Below are positions 9,701 through 19,101 of a DNA stretch of 64,000 bases, piece by piece. Origin of the DNA: Pelistega europaea (GTDB lineage Bacteria > Pseudomonadota > Gammaproteobacteria > Burkholderiales > Burkholderiaceae_B); the NCBI RefSeq assembly GCF_013133775.1, contig NZ_JABGBO010000004.1, forward strand, positions 62,001 through 126,000, given 5' to 3'. The position numbers and the translations under genes are program-made. Each line of letters starts with the position of its first letter. Position 1 is the stretch's first letter. Under the pieces are notes generated by a model, which did not search any database, was not told where the DNA came from, and was given only the letters and a program-made list of their open reading frames with translations.

Positions 9701-10884
9701 CTGGCGACGGAGTATTCAAAGCCAAAGATAGAGAAGATACTCTTTTCTACACACATTATGAGCTAGACCATAAACCTAGTGAATATAAGGATAGCGGTCT
9801 TTTTACAACGGATTGGTATCTTAAACGTGCTACCCGTATCAATCCTGAAATCAAGCCCACTCCTACTGTTATTGCAGAACCCAGTATTCGCCAAGCTATC
9901 TATCTTGGTTGGCGACAAGACCTAGATAAACTCTTGCAACGCATGGGTGAACTACGTCAGCATAATTTTGATAATGAGGGAGCGTGGTTCCGCGCTAAAG
10001 GTAATTTCTTTACCCACACAGGTACTTTTGGTTCTCAATCGCGTTTTAACTCTTATGAAATCGGTTATGACAAGAAAAAAGTTATTTTGACGGATGAGGC
10101 CAAAAAACAAGGCTATAAAGAAGATGAAATTAACAAAGATAAGTTGAAAGAAGAAAAAACTCCTAACAACTTAGTTGAAAAACGTCGTTATCGCGGCGGT
10201 TCTGTTAGTTTTAATGAAGGGCGTATTAACTACCAAAATGGACGTAGCTATGTCAATGGCATTGGACTATCGCTCTATCAAAGTGATATTTACACCAATG
10301 GTGCTTATCGTGATTTAATTTTGCGATATAACTTCTTTGATCACTATTACCGTACTACCGATAATAAGGGCAAGGTATTAAAAGGTGATGACGATATTCA
10401 TGCAGTATCTTTCAGCATAGAAGGCGGTCGTAAATATCAAAACGATAATGGTTGGTATATTGAACCCCAAGCACAAGCTGTTCTTGGTTGGATGAGTGGC
10501 AGTGCCTATACCCTTTCCAATGGCACACACATCAAAACTAATCACTCTTTATCTCTGATTGGTCGAGCTGGATTTAACCTAGGTAAGGAATTTGATGAGA
10601 AACGCGGAATCTTCTATGCAAAACTTAATGTATTGCATGAATTCCTAGGTAAGAGTAATACTTACTATGCTTACCACAATGATGCCGCCAAAGTCCACCA
10701 AGACTGGACAGGAACATGGTGGCAATATGGCTTAGGTATTAGTTATCGCTTTGATGATAAAGATAATCAGGGTAAGACTATTCAAAAAGGAAACAAATAT
10801 TTCTACTTTGATATAGAACGCAATGTGGGTAAAAATATCGGTAAAAACTGGCAATGGAACGCAGGTTTTCGCTATATGTTTTAA
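6775..10884 (+). CDS. Autotransporter (type Va secretion) adhesin-like protein
   Basis: A 1369-residue outer-membrane autotransporter. A signal peptide covers residues 1-34 (hydrophobic core LLTAFIFMAVGTGYAVGA, likely cut at GA|EY). The passenger, about 35-1050, is rich in Asn, Thr, Ser and Gly with repeating short beta-strand patterns, consistent with a beta-helix; it has almost no cysteine. The C-terminal barrel starts near residue 1070 (GAWFRAKG, then SYEIGYDKK) and ends with the aromatic signature FRYMF required for BAM-dependent insertion. A charged, lysine-rich loop near residues 1100-1135 lies within the barrel. No protease or lipase motif was recognised; adhesion or surface display is inferred only. 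It stands alone, with a bidirectional terminator after it. Confidence 0.9.
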   Translation: MSKVVQTFQLHPFQRHLLTAFIFMAVGTGYAVGAEYTYYSGYGGINELDVDYHHDISQEAWQKFLALKGRQARDEEYWAVAAENIQSDYLSNPLAIQNATVRGENIRQFVNAIRQINFGSNQRTSPVGTYDLGNNSLVISNEHVNSGSSLFWTAKPGTQLTYQGDGNNALTLEYSLKAESDTSNKGYYDAVQMGRSSSSFVFKDLDLNIQNIDTSGGEGTGKQARLEALAIQAKGAGNTSFTNNKTTNLSVLSQATTLRNNANTQDFVSARGLYVARDDIDTLGDGSDYQDTSVLGTYAHFNNLNIHVFANQKAVGMTSRLSTNNANAGQQLTVDFTTDGNLNINTYSAKNIAEGMVVEALHYTPATSSFKNTIGGSAVIAVQGGGENYAQGIKQTAVYGGKVNTVFKQSLTINDRVKNAQGDSLNTQNDADFTGLFMGTDNRAYIRTPIYEGWVKRGYDYSSYFNQQLQFVYEALAQNPSSKNTLSVQGPLSIQAQSSGSLTGIELRDIIKADTSFTAKDTTTINLTSQQASTGLIGRAGDLDLMDISLENYRYTPTGSPEVDPQALYEQNESINNTSEFYKTVDMRLKGAAALGLDDTNWTTLKNWKQAVKNGKLVYVKDENDRYISRVITQDHRRHVQYHFHDTLNIDAQATEQNALGIQLITGINGSQTVKVDKGTNIHLATLEESYKENPTYAIGVYLSSPTEAELDPTLVASSADAGNVGNHVLLEGPTHIDAQTHVANKEHGYVSMLEGRLSHLRVNTQNTSDSIEALGQMSTSNGAQNTWFFNSPSSYLKGDILATDSGKNTLNFANNASWTGKATRQPKAERLLRAANINDTSNITADNPEISVHDTIRVLNRQQADAGLNNISLNNARWNMTDTSYLSHLDMNNNAIANMRADDNRYSYLVAENLTGTGGTILQDIDVRTMESDKVLVHGNFTGEHYLDIYQKDNYRPAEDDYVEGVGLVLARVKSGDGVFKAKDREDTLFYTHYELDHKPSEYKDSGLFTTDWYLKRATRINPEIKPTPTVIAEPSIRQAIYLGWRQDLDKLLQRMGELRQHNFDNEGAWFRAKGNFFTHTGTFGSQSRFNSYEIGYDKKKVILTDEAKKQGYKEDEINKDKLKEEKTPNNLVEKRRYRGGSVSFNEGRINYQNGRSYVNGIGLSLYQSDIYTNGAYRDLILRYNFFDHYYRTTDNKGKVLKGDDDIHAVSFSIEGGRKYQNDNGWYIEPQAQAVLGWMSGSAYTLSNGTHIKTNHSLSLIGRAGFNLGKEFDEKRGIFYAKLNVLHEFLGKSNTYYAYHNDAAKVHQDWTGTWWQYGLGISYRFDDKDNQGKTIQKGNKYFYFDIERNVGKNIGKNWQWNAGFRYMF

Positions 10885-10886
10885 AA

Positions 10887-10914
10887 AAAACCTCCGTATC
10901 AAACGGAGGTTTTT
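10887..10914. terminator. Bidirectional terminator between autotransporter and gltA
   Basis: AAACCTCCGT-ATCAA-ACGGAGGTTT forms a strong stem, with A-rich sequence on the left and T-rich on the right, so it works for both convergent genes. Confidence 0.85.
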
Positions 10915-10942
10915 AGTATATAGGTAAATACTCAATCAACGA

Positions 10943-12253
10943 TTATTTACGATCTGCTAATGATGGAACATCACGACGAGTATGACCCACATACAATTGA
11001 CGTGGACGACCGATTTTGTAGTTTGCATCAGAAAGCATTTCATTCCATTGAGCAATCCAACCCACTGTACGTGCCAATGCGAAGATTGCGGTAAACAACT
11101 GTGTAGGAATACCAATTGCACGTTGAACAATACCAGAGTAGAAGTCAACGTTAGGATAAAGTTTACGATCCACAAAGTATTGATCTTCAAGTGCAATACG
11201 TTCAAGCTCCATTGCCAATTTGAACAATGGGTCATTCTCTAGACCTAATGCAGCCAATACTTCTTTGCAAGTCGCTTGCATCAATTTAGCACGTGGGTCG
11301 TAGTTTTTGTATACACGGTGACCGAAGCCCATGAGACGTACGCCAGAATTTTTGTCTTTAACTTGTTCCATGAACTCGCCTACTTTAGCGATACCACCAT
11401 TAGCTTGGATGTGCTCAAGCATATTTAAGCAAGCCTCGTTGGCACCACCATGTGATGGACCCCACAAGCAAGCAACCCCTGCCGCAATCGCTGCAAATGG
11501 GTTAGTACCAGACGAACCACATAAACGTACAGTAGAAGTAGACGCATTTTGTTCGTGGTCTGCATGTAAAGTAAGAATACGGTCAAACGCACGCTCTACC
11601 ACTTCATTTACTTTGTAATCTTCGCATGGTGTAGCAAACATTTGGCGTAAGAAATTGCCAGAGTAAGACAACTCATTACGTGGATAAACGTAAGGTTCAC
11701 CACGAGAGTATTTGTATGCCATAGCAACTAATGTAGGCATTTTAGCAATCAAGCGAATAGCAGACACTTCACGATGACGTGGGTTAGTAATGTCTGTAGA
11801 ATCATGGTAGAACGCAGACATGGCACCAACAAGACCAGTCAAAATAGCCATTGGGTGTGCATCACGACGGAAACCACGCAAGAAGAAGTGCATTTGTTCA
11901 TGCACTAAGTTATGATGATTGATAGAATATTCAAAATCTGCTTTTTGTTGTGCATTAGGTAATTCACCATTTAACAACAAGTAGCACACTTCTAGGTAAT
12001 CGCATTTTACCGCTAATTGCTCAATCGGGTAACCACGGTATAACAATTCGCCTTTGTCACCATCAATGTACGTAATCGCCGACTCGCACGAGGCTGTTGA
12101 CATAAAGCCCGGGTCAAAAGTAAACATGCCACTTTGACCGTAAAGTTTACGAATATCTAGCACATCAGGACCGACACTACCTTCATATACGGGTAGTTCG
12201 ATTGATGCTCCACCCTCAATATTCAGGGTGGCTTTTTTATCTGATAACTTCAT
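10943..12253 (-). CDS. gltA: Citrate synthase
   Basis: Condenses oxaloacetate and acetyl-CoA to citrate, first step of the TCA cycle. The 436 residues and the N-terminal beta-sheet domain (about 1-60, with [15 protein letters not shown]) mark the Gram-negative hexameric, NADH-sensitive type. Catalytic motifs are seen: GPSHGGANE (His), [16 protein letters not shown] (His) and PNVDFYSG (Asp). It is the last gene of the sdhCDABE-gltA run, 44 bp after sdhE, with no promoter or terminator seen between them. Confidence 0.97.
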   Translation of the reverse strand: MKLSDKKATLNIEGGASIELPVYEGSVGPDVLDIRKLYGQSGMFTFDPGFMSTASCESAITYIDGDKGELLYRGYPIEQLAVKCDYLEVCYLLLNGELPNAQQKADFEYSINHHNLVHEQMHFFLRGFRRDAHPMAILTGLVGAMSAFYHDSTDITNPRHREVSAIRLIAKMPTLVAMAYKYSRGEPYVYPRNELSYSGNFLRQMFATPCEDYKVNEVVERAFDRILTLHADHEQNASTSTVRLCGSSGTNPFAAIAAGVACLWGPSHGGANEACLNMLEHIQANGGIAKVGEFMEQVKDKNSGVRLMGFGHRVYKNYDPRAKLMQATCKEVLAALGLENDPLFKLAMELERIALEDQYFVDRKLYPNVDFYSGIVQRAIGIPTQLFTAIFALARTVGWIAQWNEMLSDANYKIGRPRQLYVGHTRRDVPSLADRK

Positions 12254-12297
12254 ATTAGATTCCTTGTGTAAAGTTATACCGAAGAAACACTCAAAGT

Positions 12298-12558
12298 CTA
12301 CGCATTACGCATAAGCTTCACCAGACGATGTATATTCGCTGTATCATAGTCCCCCGCTGGCTCCGATTTGCCTAGCAAGACTTCAAGCAACGTATTATCA
12401 TCCATCTCAAAAAGATGAGTCAAGCTACTTACATCAGCATCTGTTAACTCATCCTCATATCTATCTAGAAATGCTGTAATAATCAAGTCATTCTCTAGAA
12501 GACCACGACGTGCACGCCAACGAAGGCGTGCACGCTCTAGCTCTGTTAAGTTTGCCAT
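12298..12558 (-). CDS. sdhE: Succinate dehydrogenase flavinylation factor SdhE
   Basis: Small helical protein (86 residues) that promotes covalent attachment of FAD to SdhA. The invariant RGxxE motif is at Arg18-Gly19-Glu22 (ARRGLLEND), followed by the conserved acidic pattern [14 protein letters not shown]. It starts three bases after sdhB, placing the maturation factor in the same transcript as its target. Confidence 0.95.
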   Translation of the reverse strand: MANLTELERARLRWRARRGLLENDLIITAFLDRYEDELTDADVSSLTHLFEMDDNTLLEVLLGKSEPAGDYDTANIHRLVKLMRNA

Positions 12559-12561
12559 AAA

Positions 12562-13275
12562 TTACACTGTACGACGAACTAACATCTCTTTAATCTTACC
12601 AATAGCCTTACTTGGATTTAGACCTTTAGGACATACATCCACACAGTTCATAATGGTATGGCAACGGAACAAGCGATATGGGTCTTCTAAGTTATCCAAA
12701 CGCTCACCAGTAGCTTCATCACGACTATCAGCTAAGAAACGATAAGCTTGCAACAAACCAGCAGGCCCCACGAATTTATCAGGGTTCCACCAGAATGAAG
12801 GACAAGAAGTAGAACAGCAAGCACACAAAATACACTCATAAAGACCATCTAACTCTTCACGAGCCTCTGGACTTTGGAGACGCTCTTTTTCAGGTGCTGG
12901 CGTATTGTTAATCAAATAAGGCTTAACCGAATGATATTGATTAAAGAAGTGAGTCATATCAACGATTAAGTCACGAATAACTGGCAAACCAGGCAATGGA
13001 CGTAAAACGATAGGCTCTTTCAAATCACGTAAGTTAGTGATACATGCCAAACCATTTTTACCATTGATGTTCATTGCATCTGAACCACAAACGCCCTCAC
13101 GACAAGAACGACGAATAGAAAGACTATCATCGACCTCATTCTTAATGCGAACAATCGCATCAAGAAGCATCTTGTCATTAGGACCTAACTCAACTTCGAG
13201 TTTTTGCATGTATGGACGCTCGTCCTTGTCAGGATCATAGCGATAAATTTCAAATTTTACGATACGTTTACTCAT
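12562..13275 (-). CDS. sdhB: Succinate dehydrogenase iron-sulfur subunit
   Basis: Electron-transfer subunit of complex II (237 residues from ATG 13273-13275). The frame is open 45 bases further upstream into sdhA, but AGGAT four bases before this ATG and the family N-terminus (MSKRIVKFEIYRYDP) fix the start. The [2Fe-2S] motif CREGVCGSDAMN...GLAC lies near residues 58-77, the [4Fe-4S] motif CILCACCSTSCPS near 148-160, and the [3Fe-4S]/quinone region CHTIMNCVDVCPKGLNP near 207-223. Confidence 0.97.
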   Translation of the reverse strand: MSKRIVKFEIYRYDPDKDERPYMQKLEVELGPNDKMLLDAIVRIKNEVDDSLSIRRSCREGVCGSDAMNINGKNGLACITNLRDLKEPIVLRPLPGLPVIRDLIVDMTHFFNQYHSVKPYLINNTPAPEKERLQSPEAREELDGLYECILCACCSTSCPSFWWNPDKFVGPAGLLQAYRFLADSRDEATGERLDNLEDPYRLFRCHTIMNCVDVCPKGLNPSKAIGKIKEMLVRRTV

Positions 13276-13285
13276 AATATCCTGC

Positions 13286-15070
13286 TTAGAATGTGCGTGG
13301 TTTTGGAGGGATTGTGTCAACGGTTAATGGTTTCATTTGGACAGGTTTATATTCCAAGCGACCGTCATCTGAATACCATAAAGTGTGTTTCAACCAGTTC
13401 ACATCATCACGCTCTGGGTAGTCGTTAAGAGCATGTGCACCACGGCTCTCTGTACGTTGAGAAGCTGATTTAATAGTAGCACGTGCAACTTCAATCATGT
13501 TTTCAATCTCTAATGCCTCTTGGCGAGCCATATTGAAGACCTTAGATTTGTCTTTGAAGTAGATGTTCTTCGCTTGTTCAGCGATTTCATCAATCTTAGT
13601 AACACCCTTATTCAACAAGTCTAGTGTACGGAATACGCCGCAGTGGTGTTGCATAGCCACACGCATTGCATTACCCACATCTTGAACTTTTTCACCAGAT
13701 GCTCGGGTTTCAAGTGCATTAACACGATCAAGAGATTTGTTAACAGACTCAACGGGCAATGGTTGATGTTCGTGTTGACGCTCTAGGTGAGTACTAACGA
13801 TATGATTACCAGTCGCACGACCAAATACTACCAAGTCAAGTAGTGAGTTAGTACCTAGACGGTTAGCACCATGGATAGATACGGCAGCACATTCACCAAT
13901 AGCATATAAGCCGTTAACCACTTTGTTGGATTGAGTTGCAGCATCCCAAGTCAATACTTGACCATGGTAATTAGCAGGAATACCACCCATTTGATAGTGA
14001 ATTGTTGGTACTACAGGGATAGGCTCTTTGATTGGGTCAACATTAGCAAAACGAATTGCAATCTCACGGATAGATGGGAGACGTTTGTTAATTACGTCAG
14101 CACCCAAATGGTCAAGTTTCAATACAACGTAGTTACCGTCGGGACCACAACCACGACCTTCTTTAATCTCTTGGTCCATAGAACGAGAAACAAAGTCACG
14201 CGGCGCCAAGTCTTTAAGGTTAGGAGCATAACGTTCCATAAAACGCTCACCGTTCTTGTTAAGAAGGATACCACCCTCACCACGAACACCCTCAGTAATC
14301 AATACACCAGCACCTGCTACACCTGTTGGGTGAAATTGCCAAAACTCCATATCTTGTAAAGGAATACCTGCACGAGCCACCATACCAAGGCCATCACCTG
14401 TATTGATAAATGCATTGGTAGAAGCCGCCCAAATACGACCAGCACCACCAGTTGCTAATACTGTCGCTTTAGCTTCGAGGATATAAATATCACCTGTTTC
14501 CATCTCAAGTGCTGTTACACCAAGAACATCACCATCATCATTACGGATAAGGTCTAATGCCATCCACTCTACAAAGAAGTGTGTACGAGATGCAACATTG
14601 CGTTGATAAAGCGTATGCAATAAAGCGTGACCAGTACGGTCAGCGGCAGCACAAGCACGTTGAACAGGTTTTTCACCAAAATGTGAAGTATGGCCACCGA
14701 AAGGACGTTGGTAAATCGTACCATCTGGGTTACGGTCAAAAGGCATACCAAAATGCTCTAACTCGTATACCGCGTTGGGAGCTTCACGACACATAAACTC
14801 AATCGCATCTTGGTCACCCAACCAGTCAGACCCTTTAACAGTGTCATACATATGCCATTGCCAATGGTCTTCTGACATATTACCAAGAGAAGCACTAATA
14901 CCCCCTTGAGCTGCCACAGTGTGCGAACGAGTTGGGAATACTTTTGATAAAACGGCTACAGATAGGCCTGCTTGAGCAAGCTGTAAAGAACAGCGCATAC
15001 CCGCACCACCTGCACCAACAACCACTACATCGAATTTACGGCGTGGTAATGAAGAAAGAATCGCTGTCAT
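13286..15070 (-). CDS. sdhA: Succinate dehydrogenase flavoprotein subunit
   Basis: Oxidises succinate to fumarate at a covalently bound FAD (594 residues). The dinucleotide fold VVVGAGGAGMR starts near residue 17; the flavin-linking histidine is His50 in SHTVAAQGG. Active-site segments QFHPTGVAGAGVLITEGVRGEGG and HGANRLGTNSLLD are intact. Between sdhD and sdhB with only a few bases on each side. Confidence 0.98.
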   Translation of the reverse strand: MTAILSSLPRRKFDVVVVGAGGAGMRCSLQLAQAGLSVAVLSKVFPTRSHTVAAQGGISASLGNMSEDHWQWHMYDTVKGSDWLGDQDAIEFMCREAPNAVYELEHFGMPFDRNPDGTIYQRPFGGHTSHFGEKPVQRACAAADRTGHALLHTLYQRNVASRTHFFVEWMALDLIRNDDGDVLGVTALEMETGDIYILEAKATVLATGGAGRIWAASTNAFINTGDGLGMVARAGIPLQDMEFWQFHPTGVAGAGVLITEGVRGEGGILLNKNGERFMERYAPNLKDLAPRDFVSRSMDQEIKEGRGCGPDGNYVVLKLDHLGADVINKRLPSIREIAIRFANVDPIKEPIPVVPTIHYQMGGIPANYHGQVLTWDAATQSNKVVNGLYAIGECAAVSIHGANRLGTNSLLDLVVFGRATGNHIVSTHLERQHEHQPLPVESVNKSLDRVNALETRASGEKVQDVGNAMRVAMQHHCGVFRTLDLLNKGVTKIDEIAEQAKNIYFKDKSKVFNMARQEALEIENMIEVARATIKSASQRTESRGAHALNDYPERDDVNWLKHTLWYSDDGRLEYKPVQMKPLTVDTIPPKPRTF

Positions 15071-15448
15071 TTATAGTCTCCAAACAATGGCTGCAAAATA
15101 AGCAACACAGCCAGCTAACCAAAGCAAGGTCAAAGCAAATAATGCTAAACGCAAACCAAATGGTTTGATATAGTCCATCCAAATATCACGAACACCAATC
15201 CAAGCATGCCATGCTAGTGAGAAAAACGCTACAGTGACAAGCATACGACCCACTGGCACACCAAAACAGGTGAAAGTGAAGAAATGCACCCAGTTCTCAT
15301 AAGTAATAGGAGTAAACAAGGCGGCTAACAAAAAAAGGACAGAATATACAGCAAGAATAATCGCTGTCACACGTTGTACGATAAAGCCAACGGTACCATA
15401 ATGTGCACCAACTACACGGCGCGTTCTACCATATTGTTCTTTAGACAT
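15071..15448 (-). CDS. sdhD: Succinate dehydrogenase membrane anchor subunit SdhD
   Basis: Inner-membrane anchor of complex II (125 residues) with three hydrophobic helices at about 21-44, 63-84 and 98-121. AWHAWIGVRDIWMDYI near 78-93 carries the haem-side histidine and the Asp-Tyr pair of the quinone site. Its ATG overlaps the sdhC stop by one base (TAATG), indicating translational coupling. Confidence 0.95.
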   Translation of the reverse strand: MSKEQYGRTRRVVGAHYGTVGFIVQRVTAIILAVYSVLFLLAALFTPITYENWVHFFTFTCFGVPVGRMLVTVAFFSLAWHAWIGVRDIWMDYIKPFGLRLALFALTLLWLAGCVAYFAAIVWRL

Positions 15449-15861
15449 TAGAGCACTCCGAATAATTTAATTGCAAAAATAACAGTCAATGTCAAGCTCA
15501 CTGCAAGCACAGCCTTGGCACTCTTTTGAGCACTCACCTTGTCCATACCAATATGCAAGTCCAGAATTAAGAAGCGAATACCAGCACAGAGATGATGCAT
15601 AAAGCCCCACAAAAGCACTAATAGCACAAGTTTGAGGAAGACCCCACCAACACCTGCACCCAATGCAGCAAAAGTGATTGGACTAGCTACACTATACGTA
15701 AATATAGTAATCAATAAAGGAAGGCTTAAGAATAAAAGAGCGCCACTAACACGGTGAAGAATCGACACTTTACCAGCAAACGGCAAACGATACTTCGTCG
15801 TAATCAGTTGAAAATCGACGTTGCGAAATTCACGGCGAGGTTTTGATGTTGTGTCTGACAT
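15448..15861 (-). CDS. sdhC: Succinate dehydrogenase cytochrome b556 subunit SdhC
   Basis: First gene of the complex II operon (137 residues), three transmembrane helices. RVSGALLFLSLPLL follows the family N-terminal pattern, and the haem ligand lies in GFMHHLCAGIRFLILDLHIG near residues 84-103. Pairs with SdhD to bind haem b and ubiquinone. Confidence 0.95.
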   Translation of the reverse strand: MSDTTSKPRREFRNVDFQLITTKYRLPFAGKVSILHRVSGALLFLSLPLLITIFTYSVASPITFAALGAGVGGVFLKLVLLVLLWGFMHHLCAGIRFLILDLHIGMDKVSAQKSAKAVLAVSLTLTVIFAIKLFGVL

Positions 15862-16007
15862 ATGGACCTCTAAGTTTAAAAAATAAAAAATAAACCTTTT
15901 AATTATAGAATTTTTTCGACCTTCCTAAAAGCAAAAAGGCGAATTTCAATAGAAACAGTCTGAAATAAAATACCCTTCTACTCTTTATTTGGCAAAAAAC
16001 TCATGAA
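15862..16007 (-). promoter_or_regulatory. sdh operon promoter region
   Basis: On the minus strand TATAAT lies at 15907-15902, about 45 bp before the sdhC ATG, with an A/T-rich leader and no clear -35. AGAGG upstream of the start serves as ribosome binding site. No copy of the CTTATATAAG palindrome seen at mdh, prpB and acnB was found here. Confidence 0.4.
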
Positions 16008-16784
16008 CTAGTTCAAACTATTTCGATAATAATAATGTTCCGTTAAATACAATCCCTTACGTATTTCCATCGCTTTTTCTCCATAGGTATAAGCGACACG
16101 TTCAATAGATAATAAAGGACTCCCCTCTTCTATCTTGAGATATTTTGCCACTTCTTTAGGAGCAGATACAGCACGCAACTTCTCATCACAGCGCAGTAAC
16201 TGCACACCAAAATGGCTTTCAAAAAGACCATACAACGGCATTTTCTCTGTGGTTAACAACGCAAACGATAAGCCTTGAAAAGCAGGTTCAGGAAGATAAA
16301 TTTCTTCATAAACCGCAGGTTGATGGGAAAGATACATCACACGTTTGATACAGATAACTTTTTGACCTACTGACAAGCCAAAAACCTGACGCTGCACATC
16401 GTTGGCCTCTATTTCATCACAGGACAAAATCTCACTATGCGTCCGTTTAACCCCTTCGGGATTATCTGTTGCCATACGTAAAAAACGATAACGAACCTCT
16501 GGCTCATGGTGAGTCGCAACAAATGTCCCCTTACCTTGACGTCGTATCAGTACATTTTCAGCTGATAATTCATCAATGGCCTTACGAACCGTCCCCTGAC
16601 TAACCTTAAAGCGTACCGCTAACTCCTGCTCACTTGGAATCATCTCTCCTGGCTTAAACTCACCAGACTCCAAGCTCTGAAGCAACAAGTCTTTAATCTG
16701 TTTATACAAAGGGCTAAAAGAGGCCACGGCCACAGGCGATTGTCTAGATGAAGATCTCGCTACGCGTTTAGCTGTCTTATTCAT
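16008..16784 (-). CDS. GntR/HutC-family transcriptional regulator
   Basis: Predicted ligand-responsive DNA-binding protein of 258 residues from ATG 16782-16784 (a TTG four codons earlier is less likely). The winged helix spans about residues 26-92 (KPGEMIPSEQELAVRFKVSQGTVRKAIDELSA and a wing with RRQGKGTFVA). The C-terminal UTRA sensor domain follows (about 95-250), so it belongs to the HutC branch. Its place between sdh and mdh is conserved in related betaproteobacteria and suggests control of TCA genes; the effector is not known. A palindrome at 16844-16864 between it and mdh is a likely operator. Confidence 0.88.
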   Translation of the reverse strand: MNKTAKRVARSSSRQSPVAVASFSPLYKQIKDLLLQSLESGEFKPGEMIPSEQELAVRFKVSQGTVRKAIDELSAENVLIRRQGKGTFVATHHEPEVRYRFLRMATDNPEGVKRTHSEILSCDEIEANDVQRQVFGLSVGQKVICIKRVMYLSHQPAVYEEIYLPEPAFQGLSFALLTTEKMPLYGLFESHFGVQLLRCDEKLRAVSAPKEVAKYLKIEEGSPLLSIERVAYTYGEKAMEIRKGLYLTEHYYYRNSLN

Positions 16785-16843
16785 AACGCTAACCAAAGAA
16801 AATAACTAGCCAAGATTATTTCACATATCCTTTCGCTTGTCTA

Positions 16844-16864
16844 CTCATATATAAGATATAAGAG
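16844..16864. promoter_or_regulatory. Palindromic operator candidate between gntR and mdh
   Basis: CTCATATATAAG joined to ATATAAGAG forms a 21-bp imperfect palindrome (8 of 10 arm positions pair). It contains TCATATATAAGA, one mismatch from TCTTATATAAGA, the core of palindromes upstream of acnB and prpB. It ends three bases before the presumed mdh -35 (TTGACG at 16868-16873; TAACAT at 16891-16896 as -10). Confidence 0.5.
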
Positions 16865-16918
16865 TGATTGACGAAAAAGCATTTTACCGCTAACATTAAG
16901 GGTATAAAGTTTTTATGC

Positions 16919-16940
16919 TTTCGTTCTCTTTATAACGAAA
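16919..16940 (+). promoter_or_regulatory. Hairpin in the mdh 5' leader
   Basis: TTTCGTT-CTCTTTAT-AACGAAA, a 7-bp inverted repeat with an 8-base loop, 27 bp before the mdh ATG and just upstream of TTGGAG. It could be an mRNA hairpin or a second protein site. Confidence 0.35.
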
Positions 16941-16967
16941 TTATTCTTTTATTATTGGAGCATATAT

Positions 16968-17957
16968 ATGTCTAAACCAGCTTTACGCGTTGCCGTTACC
17001 GGTGCCGCAGGTCAAATCGGTTACGCTTTACTATTCCGCATCGCCTCAGGTGAGATGTTAGGTAAAGATCAACCTGTTATTCTTCAACTTCTTGAAATTC
17101 CTGATGAAAAAGCACAAAAAGCACTTCAAGGCGTAATTATGGAGTTGGATGACTGCGCATTCCCACTTCTTAAAGAGGTAACTGCACACAGCGATCCAAT
17201 GACTGCGTTCAAAGATGCTGATATCGCTTTACTTGTTGGCGCACGCCCTCGTGGTCCTGGCATGGAACGTAAAGACTTATTGCATGCAAACGCTCAAATC
17301 TTCACTGCACAAGGTAAAGCATTGAATGCAGTAGCTAGCCGTAATGTTAAAGTCCTTGTTGTAGGCAACCCAGCTAACACTAACGCTTACATCGCTATGA
17401 AATCTGCTCCAGATTTACCAGCCAAGAACTTCACTGCTATGTTACGTTTGGACCACAACCGTGCATTAACTCAATTAGCCCAAAAATCAGGCACTGAAGT
17501 TAAAGATATTGAAAACTTAATCGTTTGGGGTAACCACTCCCCTACCATGTACCCAGACATCCGTTTTGCCAAAGTTAACGGCGAAAGCTTAAAAGCGAAA
17601 ATCAATGACGATGTTTGGAACAAGGATACTTTCATTCCAACCGTAGGTAAACGTGGTGCAGCCATCATCGAAGCGCGTGGTTTATCTTCTGCTGCTTCTG
17701 CTGCTAATGCCGCTATTGATCACGTACGTGACTGGGTATTAGGTTCTAACGGTAAATGGGTAACTATGGGTGTACCATCTGACGGTTCTTATGGTATTCC
17801 TGAAGGCATCGTTTACGGTTTCCCTGTCACCACTGAAAACGGTGAATACAAAATCGTTCAAGGTTTAGAGATTGATACTTTCTCTCGTGAGCGTATGGAC
17901 AAAACACTTGCTGAGCTTACTGAAGAGCGTGACGGCATTGCTGATTTGTTGAAATAA
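16968..17957 (+). CDS. mdh: Malate dehydrogenase (NAD)
   Basis: Interconverts malate and oxaloacetate. The 329-residue protein is of the long cytosolic-like MDH type common in betaproteobacteria. Rossmann motif [16 protein letters not shown] lies at residues 10-25; substrate arginines occur in [15 protein letters not shown] near 92-106; the catalytic pair is in [10 protein letters not shown] (Asp/Arg) and [12 protein letters not shown] (His). GGAG seven bases before ATG is the ribosome binding site. Divergent from gntR. Confidence 0.97.
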   Translation: MSKPALRVAVTGAAGQIGYALLFRIASGEMLGKDQPVILQLLEIPDEKAQKALQGVIMELDDCAFPLLKEVTAHSDPMTAFKDADIALLVGARPRGPGMERKDLLHANAQIFTAQGKALNAVASRNVKVLVVGNPANTNAYIAMKSAPDLPAKNFTAMLRLDHNRALTQLAQKSGTEVKDIENLIVWGNHSPTMYPDIRFAKVNGESLKAKINDDVWNKDTFIPTVGKRGAAIIEARGLSSAASAANAAIDHVRDWVLGSNGKWVTMGVPSDGSYGIPEGIVYGFPVTTENGEYKIVQGLEIDTFSRERMDKTLAELTEERDGIADLLK

Positions 17958-17965
17958 TAGATACT

Positions 17966-17995
17966 AAAAGCCACGCATTATTGCGTGGCTTTTTT
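17966..17995 (+). terminator. mdh terminator
   Basis: AAAAGCCACGCA-TTAT-TGCGTGGCTTTT: a strong stem followed by a T run. Confidence 0.9.
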
Positions 17996-18081
17996 ATCAT
18001 GACGAATACCCCACTGATTTACTCATACTCTTTAGGTAAACACTGGCTAATTTAATAGAATGAAATCCATTCTCTAAATGG

Positions 18082-18151
18082 TTGTGGCCACAATCAAGCG
18101 TATTCCCCTATTGGCATATCAACCATTTTTTTGCATACTACATATATAAGT
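18082..18151 (+). promoter_or_regulatory. prpB promoter with two palindromes
   Basis: TTGTGGCCACAA at 18082-18093 is a perfect 12-bp palindrome. TTGGCA (18112-18117) and CATACT (18134-18139) with 16 bp between are a candidate promoter. ACATATATAAGT at 18140-18151 is one mismatch from the palindrome ACTTATATAAGT and would overlap the start of transcription; the same core occurs upstream of mdh and acnB. Confidence 0.4.
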
Positions 18152-18169
18152 AACATAGGAGATAACATT

Positions 18170-19054
18170 ATGCCTATCCAATCTGCTGGTGCTAAGTTTC
18201 GCCAAGCACTTTCCGAAGAAAAACCACTACAAATTATTGGTGCTATTAATGCCAATCATGCATTGTTAGCCAAACGTGCTGGTTTTAAAGCTATTTATTT
18301 ATCAGGTGGTGGCGTCGCCGCAGGTTCGTTAGGGTTACCTGATTTAGGTATTAATACCCTTGAAGATGTACTGATTGATGTACGTCGCATTACGGATGTT
18401 TGTGATACACCCTTATTAGTCGATATTGATACAGGTTTAGGCCCCTCTGCCTTTAACATTGAGCGTACCGTCAAAGGACTGATTAAAGCAGGTGCTGCTG
18501 CTTGTCACATTGAGGACCAAGTAGGTGCCAAACGTTGCGGTCACCGCCCAGGCAAAGAAATCGTTTCTACTGAAGAGATGGTAGATCGTGTTAAAGCAGC
18601 TGCTGACGCTCGCACTGATGAGAATTTCTTTATTATCGCTCGTACCGATGCTATTCAAGCCCAAGGGGTTGATGCAGCTATTGAGCGTGCTATCAAATGT
18701 GCTGAAGCCGGTGCTGACGGTATTTTTGCTGAGGCAGCTTATGATTTACCGACTTATGAGAAGTTTGCCAAAGCCATCAACGTTCCGTTATTAGCCAATA
18801 TCACCGAGTTTGGTGCGACACCATTGTTTAGTGTAGAGGAATTAGCTGGTGTGGGTGTTGGTATGGTGCTTTATCCATTATCTGCTTTCCGTGCCATGAA
18901 CAAAGCCGCTGAGACCGTATATCAAGCCATTCGTCGTGATGGACATCAACGTAATGTCCTAGATTTAATGCAAACTCGTGAAGAGCTTTATGACCGTATT
19001 GGTTATCATGCATTTGAACAAAAGTTAGACGCTTTATTTGCTAAAAACAAATAA
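18170..19054 (+). CDS. prpB: 2-methylisocitrate lyase
   Basis: Cleaves 2-methylisocitrate to succinate and pyruvate, last step of the methylcitrate cycle for propionate. From ATG 18170 the protein has 294 residues, the family length, starting [14 protein letters not shown], with AGGAGA nine bases upstream; an earlier in-frame ATG at 18131 adds 13 unlikely residues. Family motifs: [18 protein letters not shown], metal-binding DIDTGLG, the catalytic loop [10 protein letters not shown] and FIIARTDA. The next gene is prpC; no prpD, acnD or prpF is in the window. Confidence 0.95.
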   Translation: MPIQSAGAKFRQALSEEKPLQIIGAINANHALLAKRAGFKAIYLSGGGVAAGSLGLPDLGINTLEDVLIDVRRITDVCDTPLLVDIDTGLGPSAFNIERTVKGLIKAGAAACHIEDQVGAKRCGHRPGKEIVSTEEMVDRVKAAADARTDENFFIIARTDAIQAQGVDAAIERAIKCAEAGADGIFAEAAYDLPTYEKFAKAINVPLLANITEFGATPLFSVEELAGVGVGMVLYPLSAFRAMNKAAETVYQAIRRDGHQRNVLDLMQTREELYDRIGYHAFEQKLDALFAKNK

Positions 19055-19101
19055 CAATAAATACGTACCTATTTTTTATTATTTTCAAAAAGGAGTTTTC
19101 A

